A stretch of 64,000 nucleotides of DNA from Pomphorhynchus laevis (Eukaryota; Acanthocephala; Palaeacanthocephala; Echinorhynchida; Pomphorhynchidae). The notes beneath the pieces were generated by a model, which searched no databases, was not told the DNA's origin, and saw only the letters and a list, made by a program, of their open reading frames with translations. The stretch spans positions 26,630 through 90,629 of the forward strand of contig WNNJ02003384.1 in the NCBI GenBank assembly GCA_012934845.2, read 5' to 3'. Of this stretch, positions 23,290 to 34,518 are shown in pieces; position 1 is the stretch's first letter, and every line of letters starts with the position of its first letter. The position numbers and the translations under genes are program-made.

Positions 23290-24262
23290 ACATTATATAC
23301 ATTATTATCCATTATAATGTACAATATGACAATTACAGAAGCAGATAGCTTACTTCAAATTTTATATTAAGTTATTTGTAAATCACTCATTCAAAGTCAA
23401 CATATACGCCTATATGTGCTTGATATGGTGACATGAACTTATTTGGTTTCGAGACAAATATGGTTACGTCATATGTGAGACATTTAAATATCTATCACAA
23501 TTAATTGTACAAGAGAGATCGATACTACGCTAAAATATGAGCGTGTTCATTATCTTATTTCTTTTATTAGTTCAAAATTATTTGTAAAAGGCAATTCGGA
23601 AGGCATGTGCTTGAAAATATGAAAATGATGATTGACGATACATTTTTTAGAGCTAAATAAAATTAGAAGTGTGGATGATCATTCGAAACTTAGCCAGCTT
23701 CGATCCAACTTTACAAATTATTCATTTACATGTGATATAATAAAGTGAAGTTGCAAAATACCCGCAAAATAAAATAAAATTTTAAGTATTATTAGAATAT
23801 TATTTCCAATCGCTTTTAAATTTGTATAAAAAATAATTATAATTTAAAAATACGGTGTTAAGATAACGTTATATCCTTTATTAACGCCAATTGATTGTAG
23901 ATACTTTTAGTCGATTGCCAAAACACTGATCAAATAAAGCGTATAATTTCGTTATTCCAATGTGAAGGAATTGATGCTGAATATCGACTGCACAAATATC
24001 GAATTCAAAGAAACAACACTTACGTAGTCCATTGTATAAAGGACTTATCAATAAAATCATCTTGGTTCAGACTTTATGGATATATTTAGACAATCGCAAA
24101 TTAAAAATCAGTAATTTCGAATATAAATGTTTCATGTTATCCCTTGCAATTATATCTAAAGAAATACAATAATACAAATTTTAATTATTATTTGTTATTT
24201 ATTTTTAGATATATTTAACTTAAATTGTCTATCTTGTTACAATTTATCACATAATAGCATAC
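23290..24262. other. Intronic sequence without recognised features
   Basis: AT-rich and unique-looking. I see no repeat structure, exon signature or RNA gene. Confidence 0.5.
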
Positions 24263-24446
24263 TTTCAACACAGAGAAAAGCGGAGGTCTCATCAAATCCG
24301 TATTGGTTTTCAACTTTGCACGTATATTCAGCCATGTCTGCCATTTGACATGATTGAATCTCCAAAGTACATATCCCGTGGTTAAATCTGATATCATAGT
24401 GAAGGTCACCAGGTAATAGTATAGTTCGTCCTCGTGCCCAGGTTAC
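24263..24446 (-). CDS. Ig-domain giant protein, exon 2 of those seen
   Basis: The exon is 184 nt, phase 0 to phase 1, with acceptor tttacag and donor gtatgc. It carries the second half of an I-set Ig domain: VTWARGRTILLPGDLHYDI, then GICTLEIQSCQMADMAEYTC, then KVENQYGFDETSAFLCVE. The core W, the D-x-A-x-Y-x-C motif and the N-x-Y-G turn are all present. It completes the domain begun in exon 1 (27645-27835) with codon-exact continuity. Confidence 0.93.
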
Positions 24447-24710
24447 CTGTAAATTTCAAAAATTTCAACTACACAAAATATTTATAACAAAGTGACTACG
24501 CAATCAATAACAAAACCGTTTGCAACAATGAATTGATTTAATAAGATCACGTGAACAAAAACGTTTTTTAATATAATCTAATATTTAATTTAATATAAAA
24601 TAATATTCAATTTAATAATAATTTTATAATATCTCCTGATCACATCAGTGTTAAATATAAAGAAAGAATGCTTTGATTACATCTCGGACAATGCGGTTTC
24701 AGAAATTCGT

Positions 24711-24955
24711 TACATTGAAGGTTTCATATAGTGAAGAATTTCTAGCTGTATTGGATGGTTAGCCTAATCGGTAAGAAGTAGACCAACCGATCAAAATAAC
24801 TATGGTTCTAATCTGATAGTGCAAATAGTATTTAAAATGAAACTACGGCGGTACACATCATTCCAATAAAACCGTGCCTACCATCGCGCGGTTGTAGCGA
24901 ACGAAACAATATCAAAATTTCAGTCTAAAATCTGCATACTATGAGTCAAGATGTA
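24711..24955 (+). mobile_element. tRNA-derived SINE-like repeat, copy 1
   Basis: The head (about 24753-24823) resembles a tRNA: ggatggttagcctaatcgg with an A-box-like tagcctaatcgg, then a B-box-like ggttctaatc. It is 70-85% similar by eye to copy 2 over the whole length, including the non-tRNA tail (gaaactacggyggtacaca and gcgaacgaaacaata). No poly-A tail is clear. Confidence 0.55.
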
Positions 24956-25165
24956 TAGAAATGGGGAAACAGCCTCGTGTGATGTAGTAAAATGCTTGTA
25001 CATTGACGAATATGTAAATTATAAATGCTTTTACATATTTGACACATTTTAATATTTGACAAATATTAAAATTTAATATAATATTTAATATTTTAATATT
25101 CATAAAATATTTCTAAAATTATGATATTTATTTTATTATATTTATAATATAATAATAAAATTCAA

Positions 25166-25390
25166 TACATTGAAGGTTTCATATATTGAAGCATTTCTAG
25201 CTGTATTGGATGGTTAGCCTAGTCGGTAAGACGTAGACCAATTGGTTCTAATCTGATAGTGCAAATAAAGTTCAAAATGAAACTACGGTGGTACACAGAC
25301 TTTTGATGAATCCAAGTGTATTTCGTGACAGCAGCGGACGAAACAATACCAATGTCAGGATAAAGTCTGGAATATTGTATGTCAAAGTGC
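25166..25390 (+). mobile_element. tRNA-derived SINE-like repeat, copy 2
   Basis: A second copy about 455 bp downstream of copy 1. Its A-box-like tagcctagtcgg is at 25215-25226 and its B-box-like ggttctaatc at 25244-25253, the spacing expected of an internal RNA polymerase III promoter. A 60-codon open frame over the tail is fortuitous. Confidence 0.55.
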
Positions 25391-25854
25391 ATGCAATTGA
25401 AAGTAATGATAACGTAACTGGTTTCTGCTGCGAAATCAACTTGGGTGATCTAGCAAAATTGACAAAATAAATGAAAGAATTCATTAAAGGATCACCAGCA
25501 TCAATTCAGTTAAAATGTCCTTTTAAATTATATTCTTGTACAACAGTCACCTACATGTTGCATAATAAACATATTAGTGTCACATTGTACGATTATTCTT
25601 TCGTTCAACTGCATTGGAATTAGTTAATATCTTAATATACCGTTCTTTGGTATATAATGAAAGAATAAAAAATAAAATATTTGATTAAATATTCAAAATA
25701 AAACTGTATTTATTTAATTTTTTACAATTAATAGCGAAATTCTCAGGAAGTAATAGGAATGAAGTTTAAAGGATAATGAAAAAGAAGGAAACAGTGACTT
25801 TATCTATAGATTTGCTGTCTAAATTAAACTTCATAAAAATTGATGTTTATTTTT

Positions 25855-26150
25855 AATAAAGACCCAAACCTGATAGCATAGCAGTTCCTCCTGATGACCT
25901 CTAATTCTTATTCTGATACAACGTCTGTTATTTATTAGTCAATACATAAAAATTGATTTTTATTTTTAATTTCAATTTATAATTCACTAAGTTGAAGTTA
26001 ATTATAGATCCGGATTTATTTTATTTTAACTTGATATAAAATCTTATAACAATTATTTATTATTAATTAATTTTTTATTATTTAACTATTTAACTTTTTT
26101 TTTGCATTATTTTTAATTTGCAATATAAAATACGTAGACTCAGTTAGCCT
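25855..26150 (+). mobile_element. YIDD-RT retroelement 3' end, plus orientation, copy 4
   Basis: This carries the conserved block (caaacctgatagcat, cagttcctcctgatgacctc, tctgatacaacgtctgtta) and the shared terminus acgtagactcagttagc at 26132-26148. It is 5'-truncated. In this copy the cgaaac word has decayed to ccaaac. Confidence 0.72.
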
Positions 26151-26359
26151 ACTTAATTTGATCAATAAGCATATCTACTTAACAATCTCTAGCCGGTGCC
26201 AATGAAAATGATAGGCGCGCTGAATCCAGCACGCAGGTTGGCAATTGCACTAAACGTTGACGGATCACGGATTAAGAACAAAACTATTAAGCTTGAGATA
26301 GTGAATAATTACAACGGATAAAAGGTATTTAAAAAATAAATAAAATTGTTAGGGTATTT

Positions 26360-26475
26360 ACGACAAATTTTTATATAATATTATATATTATAATATATAT
26401 TATAATATATTAAATATATTATAATATATATTATAATATTATAATATTTTTATAATATATTTTTGTATTTTTTAA
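26360..26475. repeat. TATAATAT low-complexity tract
   Basis: Irregular repetition of tatattataata words in the intron between exons 1 and 2. Confidence 0.8.
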
Positions 26476-26717
26476 TTCTAAATTGTAAAATGATCGCAGA
26501 CATATATTTATACTTTAATTCAAGATGTAGATAAAATCATATGTGCATATTATTAATACATTATTTAAAAATATTGAAACTTGATCTGGAAAAATTACGC
26601 AAATTTTTAAAAAACTTGGTATAACCTTCAATCTACCCCATTAAGGAGGAGAGGGGGCAAAGTATTTAACGAGATGATCAACGCCATCAGCAACCAAGCA
26701 TCATTCTGAGGTAAGCA

Positions 26718-26745
26718 AGCGCTTCGATAGTATTGTCGAAGCGCT
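26718..26745. repeat. Short perfect hairpin
   Basis: agcgcttcga and tcgaagcgct flank an 8-nt loop. It sits in a GC-richer patch (26590-26810) of unknown origin inside the intron. No function is assigned. Confidence 0.6.
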
Positions 26746-26872
26746 GGCTATCAAAGTGTCAAGCATCTTCTCAAAGAATTCGCTTCCTTCCCCTCAAGGG
26801 GGGGGAATATTCGTTAATATATATAGTACTTAAAGTGTTTGAATCGAGCATATTCTCCAGCCTGCAAGCTCT

Positions 26873-27216
26873 CGCCACTCCTAGATAGTCATGTGATAAC
26901 CGGTAGCGATCGTCAGTAAGATGAACTACCACACGCCTTCTCGGCTGCCTCTGTGATATTGTGAAAATGCATTTCCGACATGTAGCTAAAATTTCGAAAT
27001 AGCGTTAGCTCTTAAATCATACAATTTGCAATGCAGATCATCATTAAGAAGCAGATGATCAAACTTTCGTATACTTAATTGTCTGTGTGATACTCTAATA
27101 TTGAATTCATTTTAATCAAAATAATTTTATTTCTTACCAGAATATTTTACGCCGTGTGGTAGTTTATTTTACTGACGATAGCTACAGAGCTATCATATGA
27201 CCGTTTAGGAGTGACA
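26873..27216. mobile_element. Decayed Penelope-like terminal repeat pair
   Basis: The minus strand of 26873-26948 and the plus strand of 27150-27216 both resemble the ribozyme-bearing terminal repeats at 57.7-64 kb. They share gtggtagttyat..., tactgacgat and taggagtg, and the flank ggctgcctctgtgatattgtg matches 62335-62355. The GAAA strand is damaged (gagaa on the left, absent on the right). On the right the cleavage triplet reads gtt. The two relics face each other. Confidence 0.55.
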
Positions 27217-27644
27217 AGAGTTTGCGGACTGAATAATATGTTCTATTCAAACAAACACTTCAGAGAACAAATCATCTAGAAAGCATTGCTATCCGCAATC
27301 CCTAGCAATACCGATTCCGACCAACTTTAAAGATTATATATTTATTTTTTTATTTATATTAGAATTTTAATAAGAATTTACAGGAAGAAAATCTAAAATG
27401 TTTACAAAATATATAAATATTGTTTTCTTGTTACATCAAATTAAATCCAATTAAATCTCGCATCCAATTAAATCATCATTTAAATCATCAAACAAATTAA
27501 GGCAGCAGATTATTTATGCTAAATTTCAGCTTTTAAATTAGAAATTCGTTATTAAGTGATTTTTATTTTGATCAAAATAAGATAAGATCAAATTAATATA
27601 TCAAAATCCACTTAAGAAGTAATTACTGAAATAAGAAATATTAC

Positions 27645-27835
27645 CTGGGCATTAGAATCACTATCAATTAAGCATGACAGCTTTACATGGAGCGATTCCT
27701 GTATAACACGTGATCTAAGTCGCTGAGTGAACGTCGGACGCTTGTCGTAAATTCTGTTTAATTCGAATCCAGGTACAGGAATATTCTTAACATAACTTGG
27801 AATAGGTAGGATTGCTGTAATGTAGTCAAATCTAT
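27645..27835 (-). CDS. Ig-domain giant protein, exon 1 of those seen
   Basis: The exon is 191 nt, entered in phase 1 (so at least one more 5' exon exists upstream, not found) and left in phase 0 at donor gtaata. The acceptor is tttag. It reads a linker (YVKNIPVPGFELNRIYDK) followed by RPTFTQRLRSRVIQESLHVK and LSCLIDSDSNAQ, the A-B strands of an I-set Ig domain with its first cysteine. The domain is completed by exon 2. Together the nine exons give about 454 codons: Ig, linker, Ig, linker, Ig, partial Ig. The layout fits a sarcomeric titin/twitchin/UNC-89-like protein, but no kinase or fibronectin domain is visible to fix the identity. Confidence 0.88.
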
Positions 27836-28980
27836 CTAAAGAATGACGTTTATTATATAAATAACGTTAATTATTAATTAAATTATTTATTAAATAACAT
27901 AATTATTTAATATATCGTATACATGTTGCTTAATTAGTTTAAATTTTGATTAGAGCATACAGCTGCGATACATTTATAGTTTTTAAAGCTTATGGGATAG
28001 GTAAGCTATAAAATGGTATCCTTATAGCTTATGGTGATCTTGAATGGATAACCAAACCGTTTAAAACGAGTGAAGCCTAAGATAACAGTTCAAGACCTAA
28101 ACGAAATTTCTTACTTTAAAATATCATAACTTAATACCTGAGATGAAATCAAGCGATACCATCTGGTATGGTATCATAATTTAATGGTTAAGTAAAACAA
28201 AAATAGTATAAATATTATAAATAAATTAATAAATAAATTAGTATTATAAATTCTTGTTTCGATCTCGACGCCAGTTTAAGCTATTTCTCAGTGTCAATAA
28301 ATTGTAGTATTTAAAATTAGGTGGCACACTTAAAGATAAAAATGACATTAAATTTATTTGATCATTGTTACAATTGACGCAAAATCAGCAGGCAAAATAT
28401 GATTCATACTGTTTAATGAATTTGACAGTAGATAAAAAAGGTTCAAAGAATTTGTTTTGCTTTCCTACTTGGAATTAGTGAAGTAGAAAACTTCTAAATA
28501 GCTTCCAATATCTGACAATTGGTTCCTTAGTTTGACAAATTTTGTGTCGAAAGATTAAAATTTTAAATTTAAGCGATTTTAGAAATACTAAATTCCAAAG
28601 CAACTCCAAACGGCCAAAAATAAATTTGCTCCCGATAAGTTAGAAGACCTTTCAAGATCATTAAAATGTGAGTATTTATTTTATGATTTATTTTATTTTC
28701 TGATGAATTAGGATTTATAAAAAAGGGAGATAATTTATTAAAAAGACACTTATTTTTCGAGGATGGTAACTGTTTATTGGCGACATGCGTAATACTTAAG
28801 TTTCCTATGTTATTTTTACAATTGAAATTTGAATGTTAAATAATATACTTTGTTAGCTAAAGAAGTAAGATTTATCTGAAATTTTCAAATTCTCTAAAAC
28901 GTTTCCCTAAAAATTATAACAAATTGTACAGCTAGAAACTATTTTATTGTTGATGTGGTGTTCAGCGTATCTATTGTTTT
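27836..28980. other. Upstream of the first visible Ig exon, no features
   Basis: AT-rich sequence. I searched by eye for another Ig half-domain on the minus strand and found none. The 5' end of the gene is therefore unplaced. Confidence 0.45.
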
Positions 28981-29041
28981 TAAAGATAAACAAGACAAAT
29001 GAGAACATGAAAATACATGTAAGAGTGATGAGCATGCTGTC

Positions 29042-29629
29042 TTGCAAAAACAGCAAACACAAGTTGATGATCGTTCATGTATGATTCCTCGTTTTTCTAG
29101 ATTTAACGAACATCTTAAGATACACTTCGGGTATTCGCCAATAAATAATAAGGCATACACGATCGTTCCGGCTAATAAAGGAATAAACAGAAGTGTTATC
29201 TGCGCAATTAATTCGAAAGGTATTATCGGATATCAATATCGTCAAGGATCCTACAATGCAAATCTATTTATTGAGTTTCTTCGTTGTGTGGTTGTTCCCT
29301 ACTTTTCTAGAAATCCAAATGCTATTATTGTAATGGATAATGCTAGAATCCATAAAACAAATGCAGTTTTGTCGTTTTTTGCGGGAAAATCGTATTTTTT
29401 TAAATTCAATGTTCCGTATTCACCCCAGCTTAATCCAATCGAGGATTTTTTCTCAATGATCAAATCTTCATTTACTGCAAAAAGACTCTCATAACCTGAA
29501 TTAAACGTAGAAGAAACAATTGATTTGATCCTTTCATCTACAAACGATTATTCCTCACAATGTATTGGGTTTTATCGGAACATGAGAAATTGGCTAGAAA
29601 AGGCTAAATATGAAGAACCCTTTTATTAA
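29042..29629 (+). pseudogene. IS630/Tc1-mariner superfamily transposase fragment
   Basis: The plus-strand frame contains IIVMDNARIHKT (second catalytic Asp) and PYSPQLNPIEDFFSMIKSSF (third catalytic acid, E), the C-terminal catalytic half of a DDE_3-type transposase. A single TAA at 29492-29494 interrupts it. The same frame continues as PELNVEETIDLILSS to WLEKAKYEEPFY and a normal stop at 29627, so one nonsense mutation separates the last 44 codons. The N-terminal DNA-binding region and the first catalytic Asp are not recognisable upstream, and no terminal inverted repeats were found. Confidence 0.85.
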
Positions 29630-29639
29630 ATTAATTTCT

Positions 29640-31470
29640 TTAACTTTATCAAATACGATTTATTGAGTAAAAACACTTTTCATTTAAGTTATGTAGCAGT
29701 TAAGCTTCTGGTTCGGGTCAAAATTTAAAAACTAAACTATTTTTAACTATTTTTTGTATATATAAAAATGAATAATTGTACATATAAAAATGAATAACCC
29801 TGTAATTAAGTGATAAAACATTGCATTTTATACTTTTATATTGCGTATGATCGGCGAACAGTCTGAAACCTGTTTATATTATATTAATGTATTTTGAATA
29901 CAACGGATTATCATGTTAGCAAATGTTTAATGAAAAAAAATATTTTATATATAAAATATCAAAAAATATAAATTATAATTTATCACTGGCAAATTCCATT
30001 TTATCTTTTTTCCACTTACCAATAAGTGGTACTAAAAATTACTGAAATAATTTAGAAGAGACGGCTATCCAACGCTTATAAAATGCAATCGATAGAATTT
30101 ATTAGTTCTACGTAATTATGCATATACTGAGATAAGTTATAAAGACTTTAATAAATATATCCTTACCATTTAAATGTTTCAATGAATAGGTTGCTCTTAT
30201 AGACTGCGATATTTAAGCGATTACGTATTTCTAAGAGTTTATTTCTAATTGTAAATAAGCGTTAATTACTTCATGAGCAAATTTTAAACTTTTTAGGAAA
30301 ACAAAATAAAAGACAGCTTTTAAGTTGTGTTTATAACAAATACCTTTCTTGTGTCCTTTATTCAGTAGGCGATACTTATGAAGTAATTTATAAGTAAGCG
30401 AGGATGAGTAATTGTGATTAGTTGATGATTGGTATAGCTGCGGCAAAATAGTGCTGTAGATCATTGAAATTTCTCAATGTTATCTTATAAATGAACTTGA
30501 TGGATTTGTACAATGCCGAAAAAACGGCAATTCTGATATAACTGGTTTACCTAGCTGTAATTTGTACTTGATTGCAGCAGCTAACTACTCGAAAACAGTA
30601 AAATACATCGCTTTCAGAAGATCAACATTCGAATAAAAGCTGCATATTGACGAGTAAAGTTTACCATCACACGCAAAAATAATGGAGATAAACCTTTGCT
30701 GCGCATAATCAGACATTGATATTGTTTCATAGTGTAGTAATTACGTAACTAATACAAAAATATAAGTCGGAATCGTACTTTCTTTTTCCTAACAATAAAT
30801 AAATATCATGAAAATCGAGTATATATTACTTTGCAAATTCCAGAACTAAAAAGTATGCGCGTTTTCTAAACGAAAAGTTGATATATATGATTATTCCTAA
30901 CTACTAATATCCAGAAATGATTATACGTTATGTCTTCAATGGCAAATATCAATGTTGGTCCCAAATTCATTCACAATGTCTTCGAAAGGCAATTAAAGAT
31001 TCTTCCAGCAATTAAAGAATGCTCTTACTGTTCAAAATAATATTAATATTTTTATATTCATATTTCGATTATAAACAAGTAAATAATAAAAATTATAAAG
31101 AAAACAATGAAAAGATAGAAAAGATATTTATGAACGTGCTACCCGCATATATTATATTATATTTATTAAGTAATCCTTTATCACCAAAAATAGCAACGCC
31201 GCTTTCCCGTGAATTTTTGCTGCAAGAATTTTTATGCGGATTTTTCGCTGATTAAGTAATGAAATAAAAAATTGTTACGAAATCGACAATTAGCAATTTG
31301 CGGAATAAACCGCAAAAATTAAAATTATTATCATTAAAATTACTGTTTGCAAGAATTTGAATATTTACAAACAAAAAATTAGCAGCTCAAAGAAAGCGAT
31401 TAGTCGACTGGAGACCTTAAAGAGCACACAAGACACTCTACTGCTAGGACATAATATGTCCTGACATTAA
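29640..31470. other. AT-rich sequence without recognised features
   Basis: Short open frames here (30231-30464 minus, 31019-31255 plus) have low-complexity composition and no motif I recognise, and I do not call them genes. Confidence 0.45.
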
Positions 31471-31479
31471 TAATGAAAT

Positions 31480-31806
31480 ATTAAAGTTTTATCAAAGAGA
31501 TAAATCTTTGACTTCTATGTATGAACAAAGTATGAATTATGTTCGTGTTCTAGGTAGTAAGTCTGAATCATTTTTAGTAGGCGTTGGGCTTCGTCAGCGT
31601 TGTCCTTTTCTGCACTTTTGTTCCCTGTTTACATGGACAAAATTTCGAGACAGGCTGCTCTGACGGATGTCGATCTTCAGTTCGATTCCTTCAGGATACC
31701 ATTTTGCCTTTTGCAAATGATGTTGTCTTGTTGGCTTCTTGTCCTGAGGACTTATAATGCCTACTTGATCTATTTACGACGGATACCAAGCAGCAAGGAT
31801 GTTTAA
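31480..31806 (+). pseudogene. LINE reverse-transcriptase fragment with mutated active site
   Basis: The translation YVRVLGSKSESFLVGVGLRQ, then a frame slip to SALLFPVYMDKISRQAALTD, then another slip to FANDVVLLASCPEDL, follows the classic RT order (GLRQGC-P-S-LF...FADDVVLLAS). The first Asp of the F-A-D-D box is Asn. At least two frameshifts and a stop are present. It belongs to a LINE family different from LINE-A, B and C in this window. Confidence 0.72.
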
Positions 31807-31879
31807 AATAATTTGTAAGATTAAAATTTCTTAAAAAATTATATTTCTTAAAAAATATATTTCTTAAATTTTTGAATGC

Positions 31880-32580
31880 TTGAGCAAATTTATATGAACA
31901 TATATTTCATATATTTATATAATTTAGATTATTTTTTTACACAGTTATGAGCAAATTCATATTCTATAAAGCTTAAAAACAAATCAGCTATAATTGGGCT
32001 ACTATTACCTCATTTTGGAACACATTTTATTTGTCTAAATATGGATGTCCCTACTTTTAAATAATTTTGATTTATTAAAATATTTAAGGATTCTATTAAT
32101 TCAATTTCGTCCATATATTTATATTTACTTTATGGTTTAATTTTTTAGATAGGCGTTATAATTATTATAACATATATATGTATATCTTTTTCCGAATATA
32201 AGATTAATTAATTTTACTAACGCTTCTTTAATATCTACTAAATCTAGATTTGTGTAAAGCGTACTAAAATCGTATGGACTTATATTCTGAAAATTTATTC
32301 CTTTTGTCTATTCTAAAAAATATTTTGTGGAATTAATACTGAAACAGTGTTTTATACCTGTATTAATTTCGATTACCTTGTAATTTTTTTAAAGTGTGCT
32401 TTAATTACTTTAAGTATTTTATTCATATAGTCAGAAAGTGGTTTTAATGTACATTTAAAAGCACTACATATGAACCTCGGTTTTATTGGATTTTTATGTA
32501 ATTTTGGATTCCAATATAATATAGGTATAGTTTTATTATCTGATTCAATTTTTATACCCTTTTTAGCCATTATAGAACAG
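31880..32580 (-). mobile_element. YIDD-type RT retroelement, decayed copy 3
   Basis: Collinear with 9360-10038. On the minus strand 32570-32373 reads IPILYWNPKLHKNPIKPRFI then CTLKPLSDYMNKILKVIKAH. Farther along lie the DFS(T)LYTNLD-equivalent and the IADLF region. The intact Y-W-x-P-K-L-H-K-N-P box here is better preserved than in copy 1. Frameshifts make it non-functional, and the 3' UTR is absent. Confidence 0.75.
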
Positions 32581-32582
32581 TG

Positions 32583-33067
32583 ACAAATTATAAAAATTTA
32601 TTCCTTTTGTCTGTTCTGAAAATTCTTTTGAAATTACAATCAACTAGCAGATAATCAACAAGCAGTTGATTAACTGCTTGTTTTCTTTTATCCATCTAAC
32701 GATCCAAATTTCATATAAGTATTTTACTTCCAAAAAGGTTGAATATTCATCAGGATTCTAAACAAACAGTTCTCGTGTTCGAAATGCAAGTTTTAATATT
32801 TTCAAGTTTTAATATTTGTAGGTTTTATATTTTGCTGCTGATACTTAGCTGTTATCTATTGTCTTCACGTTGATGTCGCTATTGTTATGTATCATTACCA
32901 CGTGACCTGATGTCAAGTGCACCAACATCATTATAAACGATGGCGTCGTAGTAGCAAAAATAACGTTATTTTATATTTCGATAACGTCCGCATTTTAATT
33001 CCAAAAATCCATACAATCGATATCTTAGTCTTAGATGTTTCTTCACTTGCTACCTTGTAAAATACAA
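32583..33067. other. Unassigned sequence
   Basis: This contains a perfect small hairpin at 32657-32682 (aacaagcagtt / aactgcttgtt, 4-nt loop). Nothing else is recognised. Confidence 0.45.
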
Positions 33068-34028
33068 TATTCTGGCAGAATTGTTTGATATTTTCATGTA
33101 AATATTTTACTTCCTGAACTTTTACATCACTTTTGAGATTAGTTCCCTACACTCTTCAGTTGTTAGCTATCAACACATTATTTGGCAGATCCCATCGTTT
33201 GTTTTGTAGATCAACTGTCAATTCGTGTATTTTCCTTTTAAAACTGCTTTTTATCATATAATACAAAGGTATAAAACACGCGAGAAGATTTTGTGCGGCG
33301 CGAGACTTTTTAATGAATCTTTCAACTTTATTTTTTTTTGTGATTTTGATTGATATATTCATGTAAATATTCTACTTCCTGAATTGTTATTTCTTTTAAG
33401 ATTAGTTCCATTCACTCTTTAGTTGTTGCCTATCAACACCTAATTATTTGGCAGATCCCTTTGTTTGTTTTGTTGATCATCTGCCAATTCGTGTACTTTC
33501 CTTTTAAAACTGATTTTAATCCCCTAACACAGGTATCAAACACGCGAGAAGATTTTGTGCGACGCGAGATTTTTTATGAATCTTTCAATTTGTTTTGTGA
33601 TTTTGTTTGATATTTTCTTATAAATATTTCACTTCATGAACTTTTACATCTGTTTTAAGATTAGTTCCCTACACTCTTCAGTTATTACCTATCAACACCT
33701 AATTATTCGGCAGATCCCTTCGTTTGTCTTGCAGATCACCTGCCAATTCGTGTCCCTTCCTTTTAAAATTGCTTCTAATCCTCTAACACAAAAGTATCAA
33801 ACACGCGAGGAGATTTTGTGCGGCCCGCGAGACATTTTATGAATCTTTCAACTTTAAATTTTATTGTAATTTTGTTTGATATTTTCATATAAATATTTCA
33901 CTTTCTGAACTTTTACATCTTTTATAAGATTAGTTCCCTACACTCTCCAGTTGTTGGCTATCAACACATTATTTGGCAGATCCCTTCGTTTGTTTTGTTG
34001 ATCACTTGTCAATTCGTGTACTCCCCTG
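33068..34028. repeat. Tandem ~263-bp repeats carrying hAT-type terminal sequence
   Basis: Four copies start with gattagttccctacac-like words at 33137, 33400, 33659 and 33928. Each holds acacaaaggtatcaaacacgcgag-like sequence, a degraded version of the caggggtgtcaaacacttgg terminus found at 42185. A fifth copy continues at 42051 beyond the inserted LTR element. I interpret the array as multiplied hAT-element ends. Confidence 0.75.
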
Positions 34029-34134
34029 TGCTGGCGTTTGGGCGTTTTTATCTTCTTATTGTTGCATAGTGCGTTGGTAAGATGCTCAATGAACACTACA
34101 TCAATGATAGTGTTGTGCCGACCGTATTACTGCA
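34029..34134 (+). mobile_element. LTR retrotransposon 5' LTR, left part
   Basis: Starts TGCTGGCG and matches the beginning of the 3' LTR (41717, TGATGGCG). It is split at ctgca (34130-34134) by the LINE-C insertion. The same ctgca recurs at 37947-37951, giving a 5-bp target duplication. Confidence 0.85.
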
Positions 34135-34518
34135 AAGCGAGAAGCAGTAGCGAATTGTTTATGGTAACAAAAATGGATCAAAATCCAGGTAATTCTAAGG
34201 AAATGTTGACTGTATCTATACCAAAGGTGAGTGCATTGTTATCCTATGATTATGATGGCAAGGGGATACTTCCCCCATACCCAAGCTGAGAAATCTCATA
34301 ATTATAAAACTCTCAGAGCCTATAGAAAGGCACAAATTATACAATTTTTTCTTGTGTAGTTTTGCAGAACAGTTCCGTAACAGAATACTGCTTAACTCGG
34401 TTAGTTATTACTAAACGGAGATCACAATTTCATTTGCCACCTCAGAGTTGGCAAATGCATTCAAAGAATTCTTTGATCAAATATCACCAAGTTTGGTAGC
34501 CTAACTTCTAAGCCCATC

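Noticed and set aside
24753-24823. Functional tRNA gene
   Set aside because: A- and B-box-like words are present, but the body does not fold into a convincing cloverleaf and the copy at 25208 shares a non-tRNA tail, so a SINE is more likely.
26718-26745. Perfect hairpin as a transcription terminator
   Set aside because: A bacterial-type terminator has no place in this context, and there is no adjacent T-run or gene end.
30231-30464. 77-codon minus-strand frame considered as an upstream exon of the Ig gene
   Set aside because: No Ig-like strands, cysteine or tryptophan in the expected places and no convincing splice sites.
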